A stretch of 64,000 nucleotides of DNA from an uncultured Clostridia bacterium (GTDB taxonomy: Bacteria; Bacillota; Clostridia; Christensenellales; CAG-917): the NCBI GenBank assembly GCA_944372795.1, contig CALWAF010000001.1:128390-192389 (forward strand). The letters run 5' to 3'. Numbering within the stretch: position 1 is the stretch's first letter; each line of letters opens with the position of its first letter. Shown here in pieces: positions 8,677 to 17,653 of this stretch. The notes under the pieces were generated by a model. That model was given only the letters and a program-made list of their open reading frames with translations, had not been told where the DNA came from and made no database searches. The position numbers and the translations under genes were made by a program.

Positions 8677-11229
8677 ATGAACATACTCCTGCGACACACC
8701 TTATCCAGCATCACGCGCAACCCCGTGCAATCCGTCATCGTGGTGGTGTCCACCGCGATGATAACGGCGTGCGTTTTGATGTGTCTGTGCATATCGTCCA
8801 TGTTCGAACAGATCGCCACCCAGTGGGCGGGCAGGTCTTTTGCCGGCGCAGATATATATGTACACACGGACGATAACACCCGTGATGCGGTCCTAGCTTT
8901 CATGGACGAAAACATGGGCGACGTCGAGAACTACTTTTATGCCTCGGAAAGCAACTTCGTCGTCACCACCGACACCCAATCCATCCGCGGCGCCGGCATG
9001 GGAGTGTATGACCTCGACGAGTTCGACTCCGTCACATCCACCAACGTCATCGCCCGCACCGGAAACACTTCCTCCCTTCCCTCCGCGCACGTCTCCACCG
9101 TCTTCGCGGATGCGGCGGACGTTTGGCTCGGGGACACTTTCACACTCAACAGCGGCAGGGAATTCTTTGTGGAGGCGATCACCGCGGCGACGGGAAGATA
9201 CTTCGACCAGCTGGTCGCATGTTTCGCCTATGAGCTCGCCCCCGACGCCGATCCGCACACAATATTCATTTATCTCAAAGACCCCGACGGCTTACGGGAT
9301 GACGGCGTGACTACCGACGGCAAGTTCTGGGCGGATAAGCTGCGCACGATAAACGGCTACGGCACCACCCAAGTCGACATCGGTTATGTGGACTCGCTGG
9401 TCGAAGATTCCGTCGGCGGCAGTATGCAGCTTATGACCGTTGCCGCCGTCATCATCTCCGCCGTCATGGCGTGTCTGCTCTTCTCATCCTTCTCCGTCAT
9501 CGTACGCGGCAGGGTGAACGAGCTCATCAAATTCAAAGCGGCGGGAGCCACTCCTGCGCAATCTGCCTTCATCCTCATCGTCGAGGCGGCGCTCTACGCC
9601 GTCGTCGGCGGGCTGATAGGGCTCGGCATAGGCGAAGGGCTGATACAATATCTCAACACCCTCCTTGACGAGCTCATCGTGGGCGCGACTCTCGCAGCTC
9701 CCGCTTACAAATATTTCACCGCGCTTGCAGTGGGCATCCTCTGCGGCATAGCCGCCTGCGCCCTTCCTGCCGTGAGGATGAGCTCGAAACCCATCCATGC
9801 TCTCATAGGCGGCGACGAACGCATGACGCGCAAGCCGCCCCTCCTCGTCGCCGTCTTCTTCACTCTCACGGCTCTCGCCCTCGGCGTCGCGCAGTTCTTT
9901 GTGGAAGATATGACACTGAACGTCATCGGCGTGCTGCTCATCGCGGTGGCGTTTGTCTGGATCGTCACCTCCGCACCTCACTTCCTGCGCTTTGCGGCTC
10001 TCGGAGCAAGGGGACTCTCGCGTCACGGACCCGCCTACGTCGCCATGTGCGCGGCTCCGAGGAACGCCTCGGTCAATTCCTCCCTCACCATGCTCGCAGC
10101 GCTCATCGCCTTCATAACGCTGGGCACCGGCATCATCGACGTGGTAGGTCTGACCGCCGTCCCGTCTTCTGTGCGCTACGACTGCGACTACATCATCTCA
10201 CTCCCCACTCCGTATAACGGCACCACGGAAGAGTCTGCGTTCTCGATGCTGGAAAAAGTGCGGGCTGTCGAGGGCATAGAACGCGCAAACGTCCGCACCT
10301 ATCACGCAGGCTACTCCGCCATCTCGACGGGAGACGAGGACAAACTCGAACTCGACACGCTCGAGCCTTTGGTCATGGTCGGTATGGACGAGGCGCAGTC
10401 TCTCCGCTATATGTGTCCGAACCTTGACGAGGAAGCCATACGCCTCTTTGCCGAGACGGAGCATCCCATCGTACTCACGCGCACGGCAGCGGGACGGTAC
10501 GGCGTCGGCATCGGCGACACCGTGTATCTTTACACCGGAGATCCCGCAACTCCCGCCGTTTTGTCATCTCCGTTCACCGTCGTCGGCATCGACGAGACCA
10601 TCACCTCTTTCGACGACTTCTTCTTCGTCACGATAGACGATATGATAGCCACCGTGGGCTGGAACCAAGGCGCCGCCGAGACGCTCATCCTCGCCGACGG
10701 CGATCCCTCCGCCCTCGCACCGCTCACCGAGCTTATGGACAGCGATCCCGTCAAAGTCTACACCCGCGACGGCTTTTTCTCGGCAGAAGGCAAGGACAAG
10801 CTGGACACCTCCCGCCTCATCGGGATGTTCACCTTCATCATCTACGGCATCGCGGGGCTGGGGCTCGTCAACCTCATCGTCCTCACCGCGGGCAGCAGAA
10901 TGAAAGAGTTCGACGTCCTGCGCCTTGCAGGGCTCACTCCCCACGGCGCCTGCGACTATATTTTCACCGAGACGGGTATGCTCTCCGCCATCGGTTTCGC
11001 ACTCGGTCTGCTCTCCGCCTTCTTCGTCAACCGAGCCTCCGCCGCCATCGTGCAACTCATCGGCAAATACATCACCACGGAAGCCTTCCCCGTCCGCATG
11101 ATCGTCATCGCGGCTGTGCTCACGGGCATCTTCGCCCTGCTTTGGGCGCTCTCGCACGTCATCGCCTTCGTCCGCACCACCTCCCGCCGCTACAGATCCC
11201 GCGACGACCGCCTCCTGCGCTCCGACTAG
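8677..11229 (+). CDS. FtsX/MacB-family ABC transporter permease, second tandem copy
   Basis: 850-aa paralogue of the preceding permease with the same architecture (TM1, extracellular domain, FtsX domain, TM pair, extracellular domain, FtsX domain) and an ATG start. The intergenic 57 bases contain no terminator, so it is probably co-transcribed. Conserved segments include the N-terminal 33 residues and the block with RGRVNELIKFKAAGATPAQS at about 273-292. The extracellular loops differ, which suggests a heterodimeric permease with the shared ATPase or two exporters with different ligands. Confidence 0.93.
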   Translation: MNILLRHTLSSITRNPVQSVIVVVSTAMITACVLMCLCISSMFEQIATQWAGRSFAGADIYVHTDDNTRDAVLAFMDENMGDVENYFYASESNFVVTTDTQSIRGAGMGVYDLDEFDSVTSTNVIARTGNTSSLPSAHVSTVFADAADVWLGDTFTLNSGREFFVEAITAATGRYFDQLVACFAYELAPDADPHTIFIYLKDPDGLRDDGVTTDGKFWADKLRTINGYGTTQVDIGYVDSLVEDSVGGSMQLMTVAAVIISAVMACLLFSSFSVIVRGRVNELIKFKAAGATPAQSAFILIVEAALYAVVGGLIGLGIGEGLIQYLNTLLDELIVGATLAAPAYKYFTALAVGILCGIAACALPAVRMSSKPIHALIGGDERMTRKPPLLVAVFFTLTALALGVAQFFVEDMTLNVIGVLLIAVAFVWIVTSAPHFLRFAALGARGLSRHGPAYVAMCAAPRNASVNSSLTMLAALIAFITLGTGIIDVVGLTAVPSSVRYDCDYIISLPTPYNGTTEESAFSMLEKVRAVEGIERANVRTYHAGYSAISTGDEDKLELDTLEPLVMVGMDEAQSLRYMCPNLDEEAIRLFAETEHPIVLTRTAAGRYGVGIGDTVYLYTGDPATPAVLSSPFTVVGIDETITSFDDFFFVTIDDMIATVGWNQGAAETLILADGDPSALAPLTELMDSDPVKVYTRDGFFSAEGKDKLDTSRLIGMFTFIIYGIAGLGLVNLIVLTAGSRMKEFDVLRLAGLTPHGACDYIFTETGMLSAIGFALGLLSAFFVNRASAAIVQLIGKYITTEAFPVRMIVIAAVLTGIFALLWALSHVIAFVRTTSRRYRSRDDRLLRSD

Positions 11230-11281
11230 CCTCCCCTCTCCCCGCTCCCCTCACCCCTCGAGGGTCACCCATCCCACCGCC

Positions 11282-11398
11282 TTACGCGCCCCGCGCCGCG
11301 AGTTTTTTGCGCATTTCGGCATTCTTTTTTTTGCCGAGAGGATAGGCGAACATGAGCATGAGTGCGAACACGATGATGAGCACCACGGTGACGAGCAG
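11282..11398 (-). pseudogene. Possible C-terminal remnant of a membrane transporter
   Basis: A 38-codon open frame with no start codon that suits it and a stop directly upstream encodes one hydrophobic helix (LLVTVVLIIVFALMLMFAYP) followed by a basic tail ending KKLAARGA. This resembles the last helix and cytoplasmic tail of sugar-cation symporters of the MFS/GPH type, but upstream sequence gives no match in any frame. The remaining bases between the permease stop (11229) and the tRNA promoter (11568) show no gene or terminator. A chance hydrophobic frame cannot be excluded. Confidence 0.33.
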
Positions 11399-11567
11399 CT
11401 AAATGCCGTCCGCCGCCTCCGCGCTATGCGCGTCGCTTCGCCTGTCTCTCCCGTCCTCCCCCATCGTCTTCCGCACCACGCGCCTCTTCGCTCTCCGCTT
11501 GCGCTCTCATTCTCCCTGCCGCTCCCGCCCTCACCGCAAATTTCCGCCCGCCGCACCGCAAAATCGT

Positions 11568-11596
11568 TTGACATACGCCCCCGCTTGTCATATAAT
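11568..11596 (+). promoter_or_regulatory. Consensus sigma-A promoter of tRNA-Leu
   Basis: Perfect TTGACA, 17-bp spacer and TATAAT, ending 18 bases before the mature tRNA 5' end, as expected for a strong stable-RNA promoter. Confidence 0.9.
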
Positions 11597-11614
11597 CTAC
11601 AAGCGATCACCCGT

Positions 11615-11702
11615 GCGTGGGTGGCGAAATTGGCAGACGCGCTAGATTCAGGTTCTAGTGAACAATACGTTCATGTGGGTTCAAGTCCCGTCCCGCGCAC
11701 CA
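11615..11702 (+). tRNA. tRNA-Leu, anticodon CAG
   Basis: An 88-base class II tRNA with encoded CCA. The acceptor stem is GCGTGGG/CCCGCGC (one G-T pair), the anticodon stem CTAGA/TCTAG encloses loop TTCAGGT giving anticodon CAG, a long variable arm follows, and the T-loop is TTCAAGT. It reads CUG codons, frequent in this high-GC genome. Its last 21 bases and the next base form one copy of the island's att repeat, and integration has left the tRNA complete. Confidence 0.97.
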
Positions 11703-11703
11703 G
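11682..11703 (+). repeat. Left attachment repeat (attL) within tRNA-Leu
   Basis: 22 bp ending CCCGCGCACCAG, covering the 3' half of the T-arm and acceptor stem plus CCA and one base. Identical to 25391-25412. Confidence 0.87.
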
Positions 11704-11708
11704 ATCGG

Positions 11709-11753
11709 AATAATACGAACCGCGACTTATCGTCTTGGTTCGTATTATTTTTT
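11709..11753 (+). terminator. Terminator after tRNA-Leu, supplied by the island
   Basis: 13-bp perfect stem AATAATACGAACC/GGTTCGTATTATT with a 15-base loop and a T-run, starting six bases inside the island. It replaces the host terminator that now lies beyond the right repeat. Confidence 0.85.
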
Positions 11754-12058
11754 ACCCGCGATTTCTTCGGTATAAAGTTTTCTCTTTGTAAATCTCCGAA
11801 TTTGTCAGCCCTTTCGCCCGCCGAGTGTGGCACGGAGAGACGGCTGTCAACGCCGTAAGTGTACGTGAAAAGTTTTTGACAAAAACCTTGACATTTATCT
11901 GTAAACTGGGACACAGCGAAATCACCTACTATCTCAACGTAAACCGCACCACGTTCGTAGGAGCAACAAAAAACTTCACTTAAACTACTGAACCACAAAT
12001 ACAAGTTGAATTGTCTGTGTTTTAATAAGACATTGGAAATTCAAAATATGAGTGATTT
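11754..12058. other. Left-end intergenic region of the island
   Basis: About 305 AT-rich bases with no supported ORF. TTGACA-like hexamers occur near 11876 and 11889 on the plus strand but without a convincing -10. Nothing else recognised. Confidence 0.5.
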
Positions 12059-12086
12059 AAAACGGCGCTAACCGTAGCGCCGTTTT
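12059..12086 (-). terminator. Terminator of the island's restriction-modification operon
   Basis: Perfect 12-bp stem AAAACGGCGCTA/TAGCGCCGTTTT, 22 bases beyond the stop of the last operon gene; A/T runs on both sides make it bidirectional. Confidence 0.85.
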
Positions 12087-12108
12087 GACCAATTTGCACA
12101 AATTTCTA

Positions 12109-13536
12109 CTAAAAAAACTTTTTACAGACATCTATTTTTTTTGATATATCTGAAAAACAGTTGTCAACACTTCGGTGATCGCTTGGCGTATTAGACAAAA
12201 CAAAAATATACTTGTCATCGTGGAAAATGATTTTATCATGTTTCCCTTCGATGACGGTAAATCCACATGAGCGCAAAAGTTTTCTCCGTTGTGATAAAGA
12301 TGTTTCTAGAAGCGCCTTTTTCAATTCTGTCATTATTCTCTGTCCATGTCCAGTTGGTTTATTCAGTTCCAACATGCGATCTATGATATCTGCAGGACGA
12401 GAACCGTCTAACATATGTTTTTTTGCACAAGACAATATATTTGCTAGCAGGTCGTTACACTCATCACTATAAAACTCTTCCAAATCGAATTTTAATTTTA
12501 TCACGCCTCCGCTATATTTTTGTTTAAGATTTTCCAATTGTGCGTTTTTCATGTCAAGCTGCGATTGCAATTCCGAAACCTTTTCTCTCAATTGGCCATT
12601 CTCCGCATCAAATAATTGCAAAAATGCATTAAGTTCTGCAGATGATTTTTCTGCCAAGTCTGTTTGATACAAAACCTTCCTTTTTTGATACGCAAGGTAA
12701 ACGCCGTCCCACGACCAATCATTGATGTTTGAATGAATTAATGCTGCCCGCTGAACAGCTAACAATATGTTTTGTGCAGCAGCTTTTTCGTTTAAATTAC
12801 CATCCATATAATACTCGTTAGGGCCAATGATTTCCCTATAACATGTACCAGGAAAATAAACGCCTACATACCCATGATATGCATTGTTGTATTTTGCAAG
12901 CTCACGAAGCTTTATGGCAAAATCCTTGTTGGGTTCTACTAAAACATGAGCCATTCCAGAAAGCCTAATTGCAAGGCGTTTGGGGTTTACCAAATAATGT
13001 TTATCGTCGAAAGCATTATAACTCAGATAGACTATTGGCATATTGACCGATGGACTACCTGACATTATTTTTGCGCATAAATTCAAATCGTCGGGCGAGT
13101 CAGTGATTTCTATTGGATAATCAACCACAGGTAATGCTCCATCCAATGATGTCATCTTGTTATCGAACAACAATTTGATTAAATGCGGCTTATGCAGCCT
13201 AGGCAACCTAGTCGAGTATGCGTTTGTCTCGCATGATAATCTTATTGATAAACTATTGTTCATTTCGGAAAACACGCAATCCGTACGCCATGTATTATTC
13301 TGTTCTTTATTGATGAAGCGCAACGCAAATATATTATCGCCGTTTGCTTCAATCGCCAAAATATGAACCGACGTTGAATCAGAAGTATTTTGGAAAAACT
13401 CTTCTTCGCCAAGATTATAATTAATTTTTTTTATTTTGTAGTGCGGACTATTTTCGAGCCATTGTTTTATAACCGAATACACTTCAGCACTTGTAACCGA
13501 CGAACTCAATTGTACCTTTGTTGCAAACAAATCCAT
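12109..13536 (-). CDS. Unrecognised 475-aa protein, last gene of the type I R-M operon; coiled coil plus possible HicA-like C-terminus
   Basis: I do not recognise a named family. Visible parts: an N-terminal mixed region of about 125 residues; a middle block (about 130-245) with MPIVYLSY, RLSGMAHVLVE and GYVGVYFPG, which looks like an alternating alpha/beta domain; a coiled coil at about 296-342; and a C-terminal segment (about 412-470) reading RRKLLRSCGFTVIEGKHDK, then a beta strand and SDISKKI. That order resembles the small dsRBD-like fold of HicA toxins, with His433 where HicA keeps its catalytic His; this is inference from pattern. No TM segment or signal peptide. It starts 45 bases after hsdR in the same operon, so a role linked to restriction or defence is likely. 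Confidence 0.85.
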   Translation of the reverse strand: MDLFATKVQLSSSVTSAEVYSVIKQWLENSPHYKIKKINYNLGEEEFFQNTSDSTSVHILAIEANGDNIFALRFINKEQNNTWRTDCVFSEMNNSLSIRLSCETNAYSTRLPRLHKPHLIKLLFDNKMTSLDGALPVVDYPIEITDSPDDLNLCAKIMSGSPSVNMPIVYLSYNAFDDKHYLVNPKRLAIRLSGMAHVLVEPNKDFAIKLRELAKYNNAYHGYVGVYFPGTCYREIIGPNEYYMDGNLNEKAAAQNILLAVQRAALIHSNINDWSWDGVYLAYQKRKVLYQTDLAEKSSAELNAFLQLFDAENGQLREKVSELQSQLDMKNAQLENLKQKYSGGVIKLKFDLEEFYSDECNDLLANILSCAKKHMLDGSRPADIIDRMLELNKPTGHGQRIMTELKKALLETSLSQRRKLLRSCGFTVIEGKHDKIIFHDDKYIFVLSNTPSDHRSVDNCFSDISKKIDVCKKFF

Positions 13537-13581
13537 AAATTTTCTCCTTTAGCTAATTTGCATCTCTTCTTGCAGAGCAGA

Positions 13582-16500
13582 TTAATCATGCTTTTTTCTA
13601 TAAGACAGATACAAGGCGTGAGCCATTTGCATCATGACTTCTTTGTAAAATTCCTTGTTTTCGAAAAGTTTCGAAAAACCGTCGACGGAGTCGGCATAAC
13701 AATCTTGCGCGACTTTTTCGAACTCATCCGGGAATATGCTTTGGACGAACATCTCCTCATCGCTGTTCAAGGCATGCTTTTTCAACCTTCTGCCGCTTGA
13801 ATACATACGATCGAATATGGTTTCTACAATAATACGATCGGCGCCGGTAAACTGTCCCCTGTACATCAGATTGATTTTGTCTATGATGTTCTGCAACAAA
13901 TCGCGTTTTTCGGTGCGAAGTGCCGATTTTTTCGGCTTTTCGGGAGCAAGAGTTTTGTCTTTATCCGAGGGATGTAATTCAATACAGCCGCTGAACGTTT
14001 CCGTTAAGCTACTGTTCAAAAGTACCACTTCATCGTCAAGATTGACCGTATCAACATGGCGTTTTGGCAACAATCTGAACAAGTACTCGCAGAACAGATA
14101 TGTTTTATGCAAGTCTTCGTCGAACATTCTGGCAACCTGAGTAATGTAGGCATAGAATCGAATGAAATTCTTTAACGCCGTACGGAACGCGTACTGGTTT
14201 TCTTCCGAAAGCGCTATATATCCTTGCAACGCGGGGCGCAATGTCGCTGTGATTTTTCCCAAGTCTTTCGCCGACTGTCTGTTGACGCTTGAATAAACCG
14301 CCATAAATTTTGCTATGTCGTCTTCATTCCATAGGCGGAATTTCAGCAGCCTGTCGTGATAGCCGTAAACCACGTTGACATCGAGTGCACATTCGAGTTG
14401 CGTTTCCTCGTAAAATGTTTTGAACGCCTTTTCGATGTCCTCCGCTTTGTTTTCAAAGTCGAGAATGTATGTGTCCACTTTCCCCGCGCTCTTGCAAGTG
14501 CGATTGAGACGCGAGAGCGTTTGCACCGCTTTTACGCCGCGAAGCTTTTTATCTACGAACATCGTATGCAACTTCGGTTCGTCGAAACCCGTTTGATATT
14601 TGTCCGCGACCACAAGCAGATTAAACGCGTCGCTGGCAAAGAAATCCGGCAGCTGAGCTTCGCTGATTTTCACGCCGCCTGCGGAATTTATTTTTGTCTC
14701 GGTGTATTCTTCGCCGTCAATCTCTATACTGCCCGAAAAGGCAATCATCGGAAGAACATCGGTATAACCGTTTTTATCGCAGTACTTCTTTATTGCCTGA
14801 TAGTATCTCACGGCATGCATACGCGAAGGCGAAACGAGCATTGCTTTTGCCTTGCCATGCATTTTGGACAAGGTAACTTGCCTGAACTGCTCAACGATGA
14901 TTTCCACCTTCTGTTGCAATACGAGCTCGTGATTGCGTTTGAATTCTAGAATTGCCTTTGTCGCAGGCGTTTCCTCGTATTCCGGGTTCTCCTTTATGGT
15001 CTTTGCAATCTCCCACGAACTTTCCATGGTGCTGTAATTGCGAAGAACGTCGAGAATGAAGCCTTCGGCAATGGCCTGACGCATGGAATAATGATGGAAT
15101 GCGTCGAATCTGCCGTCGGGAAGTTGTTCGCCGAACATTTCCAAAGTCTTGGGCTTGGGCGTGGCGGTAAACGCGAAGAATGATAGGTTTTCATGTCTGC
15201 CCTGTGTCAGCATCTCTCCTATGAGTTCGTCCTCTTCGTCGATGTCGTCGATATCGATCTCGTTTGCTTCGGCGTATTCTTTGAGCGAGATGGAAGTGTC
15301 GGCGAGCACAGCTTTGAGTTTCTGTGCCGAGTCGCCTGTCTGTGAAGAATGTGCTTCATCGACTATGACTGCAAACCGCTTGCCCTTCTGCGAGCCTACT
15401 GCATTGTAGATGATAGGAAAGCGGTGAAGCGTTGTAATGATAATCTTCTTGCCGTCGTCGATTGCCTGACGCAACACATCGGAACTGTCCTTGTCGGTAA
15501 CGACGGCAATCTGCCCAGCGGGGTGGTCGAAGCCTATCACGGTATTTTGCAACTGACGGTTCAAAACACGCCTGTCCGTGACCACAAATACGGAGTCGAA
15601 AATCGCCTCGTCGAACTTGTCGTGTACGGAAGCAAGACGGTATGTAAGCCATGCTATGCTGTTGGATTTGCCGCTGCCCGCGCTGTGTTGAATGAGATAA
15701 TTTTTCCCTGCGCCGCGCTCGCAAACGTCGTCCACCAGTTTTTCTACCACGTCAAGCTGATGATACCGCGGGAAAATGATTTTCGGTGCCGCTTTGCGTG
15801 TGACGCGCCTGCCGTCGACAATCTCGGCGAACTCGTCCACCTGCACGCTGATATAGCGTTGCAAAAGCGACATCAGCATATCTTTTTCCAAAACGTATTT
15901 CCAAAGATACGACGTAATGTAATCGTCCTCGCAAGCGGGATTGCCCGCGTCGCCGACTTTCCCTGCCCCGTTGGAACCTTGGTTGAAAGGCAAAAACACG
16001 GTCTTGTCCCCTTGCAAGCGCGTGGTCATCCACACCTCGTAAAGGTCAACCGCAAAACACACCAAAACTCGCCTGTTGAATCCGAATATCGGCTCGCGCG
16101 GGTCGCGGTTGGTCATAAACTGCAACTTTGCGTCTTCCACACTCTGTCCTGTGAGCTGGTCTTTGAGTTCTATGGCGACAACGGGTATTCCGTTGAGCGA
16201 CAGCACCATATCGATGCTGTTGCTGTTCTGAGTGCTGTAACGGAACTGCCTTGTGCAAGTGAGAATGTTTTGATTGTATCTTTCCGTCACCTCTTCGTTG
16301 AGGTCGGAAGCGGGCTTGAAATAACAGAACCGAAGCTCCACGCCGCGGTCCTTGACGCCCTTGCGTAATACATCGATAAGCCCGCGTGACTCAACCTCTT
16401 CGTTGAACCGCTTATACAACTGCTTATCCGTGTCCTCACCGTATATCTTGCAAAACCTCTCCCACGCCTTGGGCTGTGTGTTGGCGATAAATGTGCGCAT

Positions 16501-16629
16501 AAGCAGAAGGTCAACCGCCTTGTCCTTATCATAGGTGGCCTGATTGCCTTTTATATAACCGCCTTCGCTCAGCAAATATTCTTCGATGTCGCTCTCAAAC
16601 CTCTTCTCACTTCTGTCCAACGCAGCCAT
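13582..16629 (-). CDS. hsdR: Type I restriction endonuclease subunit R
   Basis: Motor and nuclease subunit of a type I restriction-modification complex (1015 aa). The N-terminal PD-(D/E)xK nuclease shows Asp140 followed by AIELK with Glu154 and Lys156. The SF2 translocase follows with Walker A HSAGSGKSNS at 315-324, DEAH at 424-427 and the later FTATPKP motif. The C-terminal helical region binds the HsdM-HsdS core in known enzymes. The ATG lies inside the end of the upstream membrane-protein gene (23-base overlap), with GGAGGAG as ribosome-binding site. All key motifs are intact, so restriction is probably active. Confidence 0.97.
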   Translation of the reverse strand: MAALDRSEKRFESDIEEYLLSEGGYIKGNQATYDKDKAVDLLLMRTFIANTQPKAWERFCKIYGEDTDKQLYKRFNEEVESRGLIDVLRKGVKDRGVELRFCYFKPASDLNEEVTERYNQNILTCTRQFRYSTQNSNSIDMVLSLNGIPVVAIELKDQLTGQSVEDAKLQFMTNRDPREPIFGFNRRVLVCFAVDLYEVWMTTRLQGDKTVFLPFNQGSNGAGKVGDAGNPACEDDYITSYLWKYVLEKDMLMSLLQRYISVQVDEFAEIVDGRRVTRKAAPKIIFPRYHQLDVVEKLVDDVCERGAGKNYLIQHSAGSGKSNSIAWLTYRLASVHDKFDEAIFDSVFVVTDRRVLNRQLQNTVIGFDHPAGQIAVVTDKDSSDVLRQAIDDGKKIIITTLHRFPIIYNAVGSQKGKRFAVIVDEAHSSQTGDSAQKLKAVLADTSISLKEYAEANEIDIDDIDEEDELIGEMLTQGRHENLSFFAFTATPKPKTLEMFGEQLPDGRFDAFHHYSMRQAIAEGFILDVLRNYSTMESSWEIAKTIKENPEYEETPATKAILEFKRNHELVLQQKVEIIVEQFRQVTLSKMHGKAKAMLVSPSRMHAVRYYQAIKKYCDKNGYTDVLPMIAFSGSIEIDGEEYTETKINSAGGVKISEAQLPDFFASDAFNLLVVADKYQTGFDEPKLHTMFVDKKLRGVKAVQTLSRLNRTCKSAGKVDTYILDFENKAEDIEKAFKTFYEETQLECALDVNVVYGYHDRLLKFRLWNEDDIAKFMAVYSSVNRQSAKDLGKITATLRPALQGYIALSEENQYAFRTALKNFIRFYAYITQVARMFDEDLHKTYLFCEYLFRLLPKRHVDTVNLDDEVVLLNSSLTETFSGCIELHPSDKDKTLAPEKPKKSALRTEKRDLLQNIIDKINLMYRGQFTGADRIIVETIFDRMYSSGRRLKKHALNSDEEMFVQSIFPDEFEKVAQDCYADSVDGFSKLFENKEFYKEVMMQMAHALYLSYRKKHD

Positions 16630-17653
16630 TTTGCTCCTCCTTCACAATCCCGCCTTCAATCAGGGTTTGTTTGCATATCTCTTGCAGGTCATTTACGGTG
16701 TGCAAATACTCCTGCACATAAGGATTATGATCAACTAACAAAACTCGCATTTTATAATAATAATCATTCTGCAATCCGTCCACAATCTTCATATAAACAT
16801 CATCCAACTCGTTGAAACGGAAATCAACATACACTTTCCCGTGCGGTAAAACAACTTTATTCCCGCCCATCTTGCACCATTTATTGTCGTGATAAATTCC
16901 TTCTATGCTAAATACCGAGTGATTGGAATTTTCAAACAGAACAAAACACCTAAACGCGAAATCATTGGGTTCCTCATCTGACAAACAAACCTTTTTGCCT
17001 GTCATGTCCGCATTGCCATCACATTGCATTTCAAATGTGAAAATTGGCTTTGCCTTTTGAATTTCTTCTTCTTTTTTCAATTTGTCGGAACGGTGAATCG
17101 TCCACGCAACGCCCGAGAGAGTCAGCAAACCACCGTAAACTGCGGCAACTATCGCTGTCACTATCGTGCGCAATGAGTCGATAGGGATTATGTATATCAG
17201 ATATATTGTCAGACCCAGCCCAATCACTAATTCGAGCGCAAGGAAAAATGCGGTGGCGTTTCCTTCCTTCACGAACACTTTGGCAAGGTTGATGAAAATG
17301 ACAATGATGGAAAGCACGCCGAAAACGAATTTGCAAATCAACCAATCGTTGAAGATTGCCATATAAAGCAAATCAAACAACCAGAACATGATTATGTTTG
17401 TGATTGCGGCTGAAATCAACTTTATTTCGTCCAGTTGTTGATAAGGACATCTGTCTTTATATACTCTTATATACCAGTAGCAAAAAGCAATCGGACAAAA
17501 CACGGCAAAGAAACCGAAGAAAAACCAGTACACCGAAAAGGCGTCCACACAGCAAACGAGCGGAACTGCAATCACAAGATATATGGCGATGATTACCAGC
17601 GCCACTTTAGATGATGTGGAAAGATGCTTTTTCTTTGGTTCTTTCTCGTTCAT
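16607..17653 (-). CDS. Six-helix membrane protein with soluble C-terminal domain, inside the hsd operon
   Basis: 348 aa of unknown family. Six hydrophobic segments (about 14-32, 36-58, 79-101, 105-125, 132-153, 160-180) are followed by a charged soluble domain of about 165 residues with no recognised motif. The gene is squeezed between hsdS (ATGA overlap) and hsdR (23-base overlap), so its expression is locked to the restriction enzyme. A membrane protein is not a standard part of type I systems. Possible roles are membrane tethering of restriction or a separate abortive-infection effector; neither is shown by the sequence. Confidence 0.85.
   Translation of the reverse strand: MNEKEPKKKHLSTSSKVALVIIAIYLVIAVPLVCCVDAFSVYWFFFGFFAVFCPIAFCYWYIRVYKDRCPYQQLDEIKLISAAITNIIMFWLFDLLYMAIFNDWLICKFVFGVLSIIVIFINLAKVFVKEGNATAFFLALELVIGLGLTIYLIYIIPIDSLRTIVTAIVAAVYGGLLTLSGVAWTIHRSDKLKKEEEIQKAKPIFTFEMQCDGNADMTGKKVCLSDEEPNDFAFRCFVLFENSNHSVFSIEGIYHDNKWCKMGGNKVVLPHGKVYVDFRFNELDDVYMKIVDGLQNDYYYKMRVLLVDHNPYVQEYLHTVNDLQEICKQTLIEGGIVKEEQNGCVGQK

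Noticed and set aside
7045-8697. Long antisense open frame (550 codons) opposite the first permease gene
   Set aside because: High-GC codon bias of the sense gene produces long antisense frames; the translation is Gly/Asp/His/Arg-rich with no motif, and no ribosome-binding site fits.
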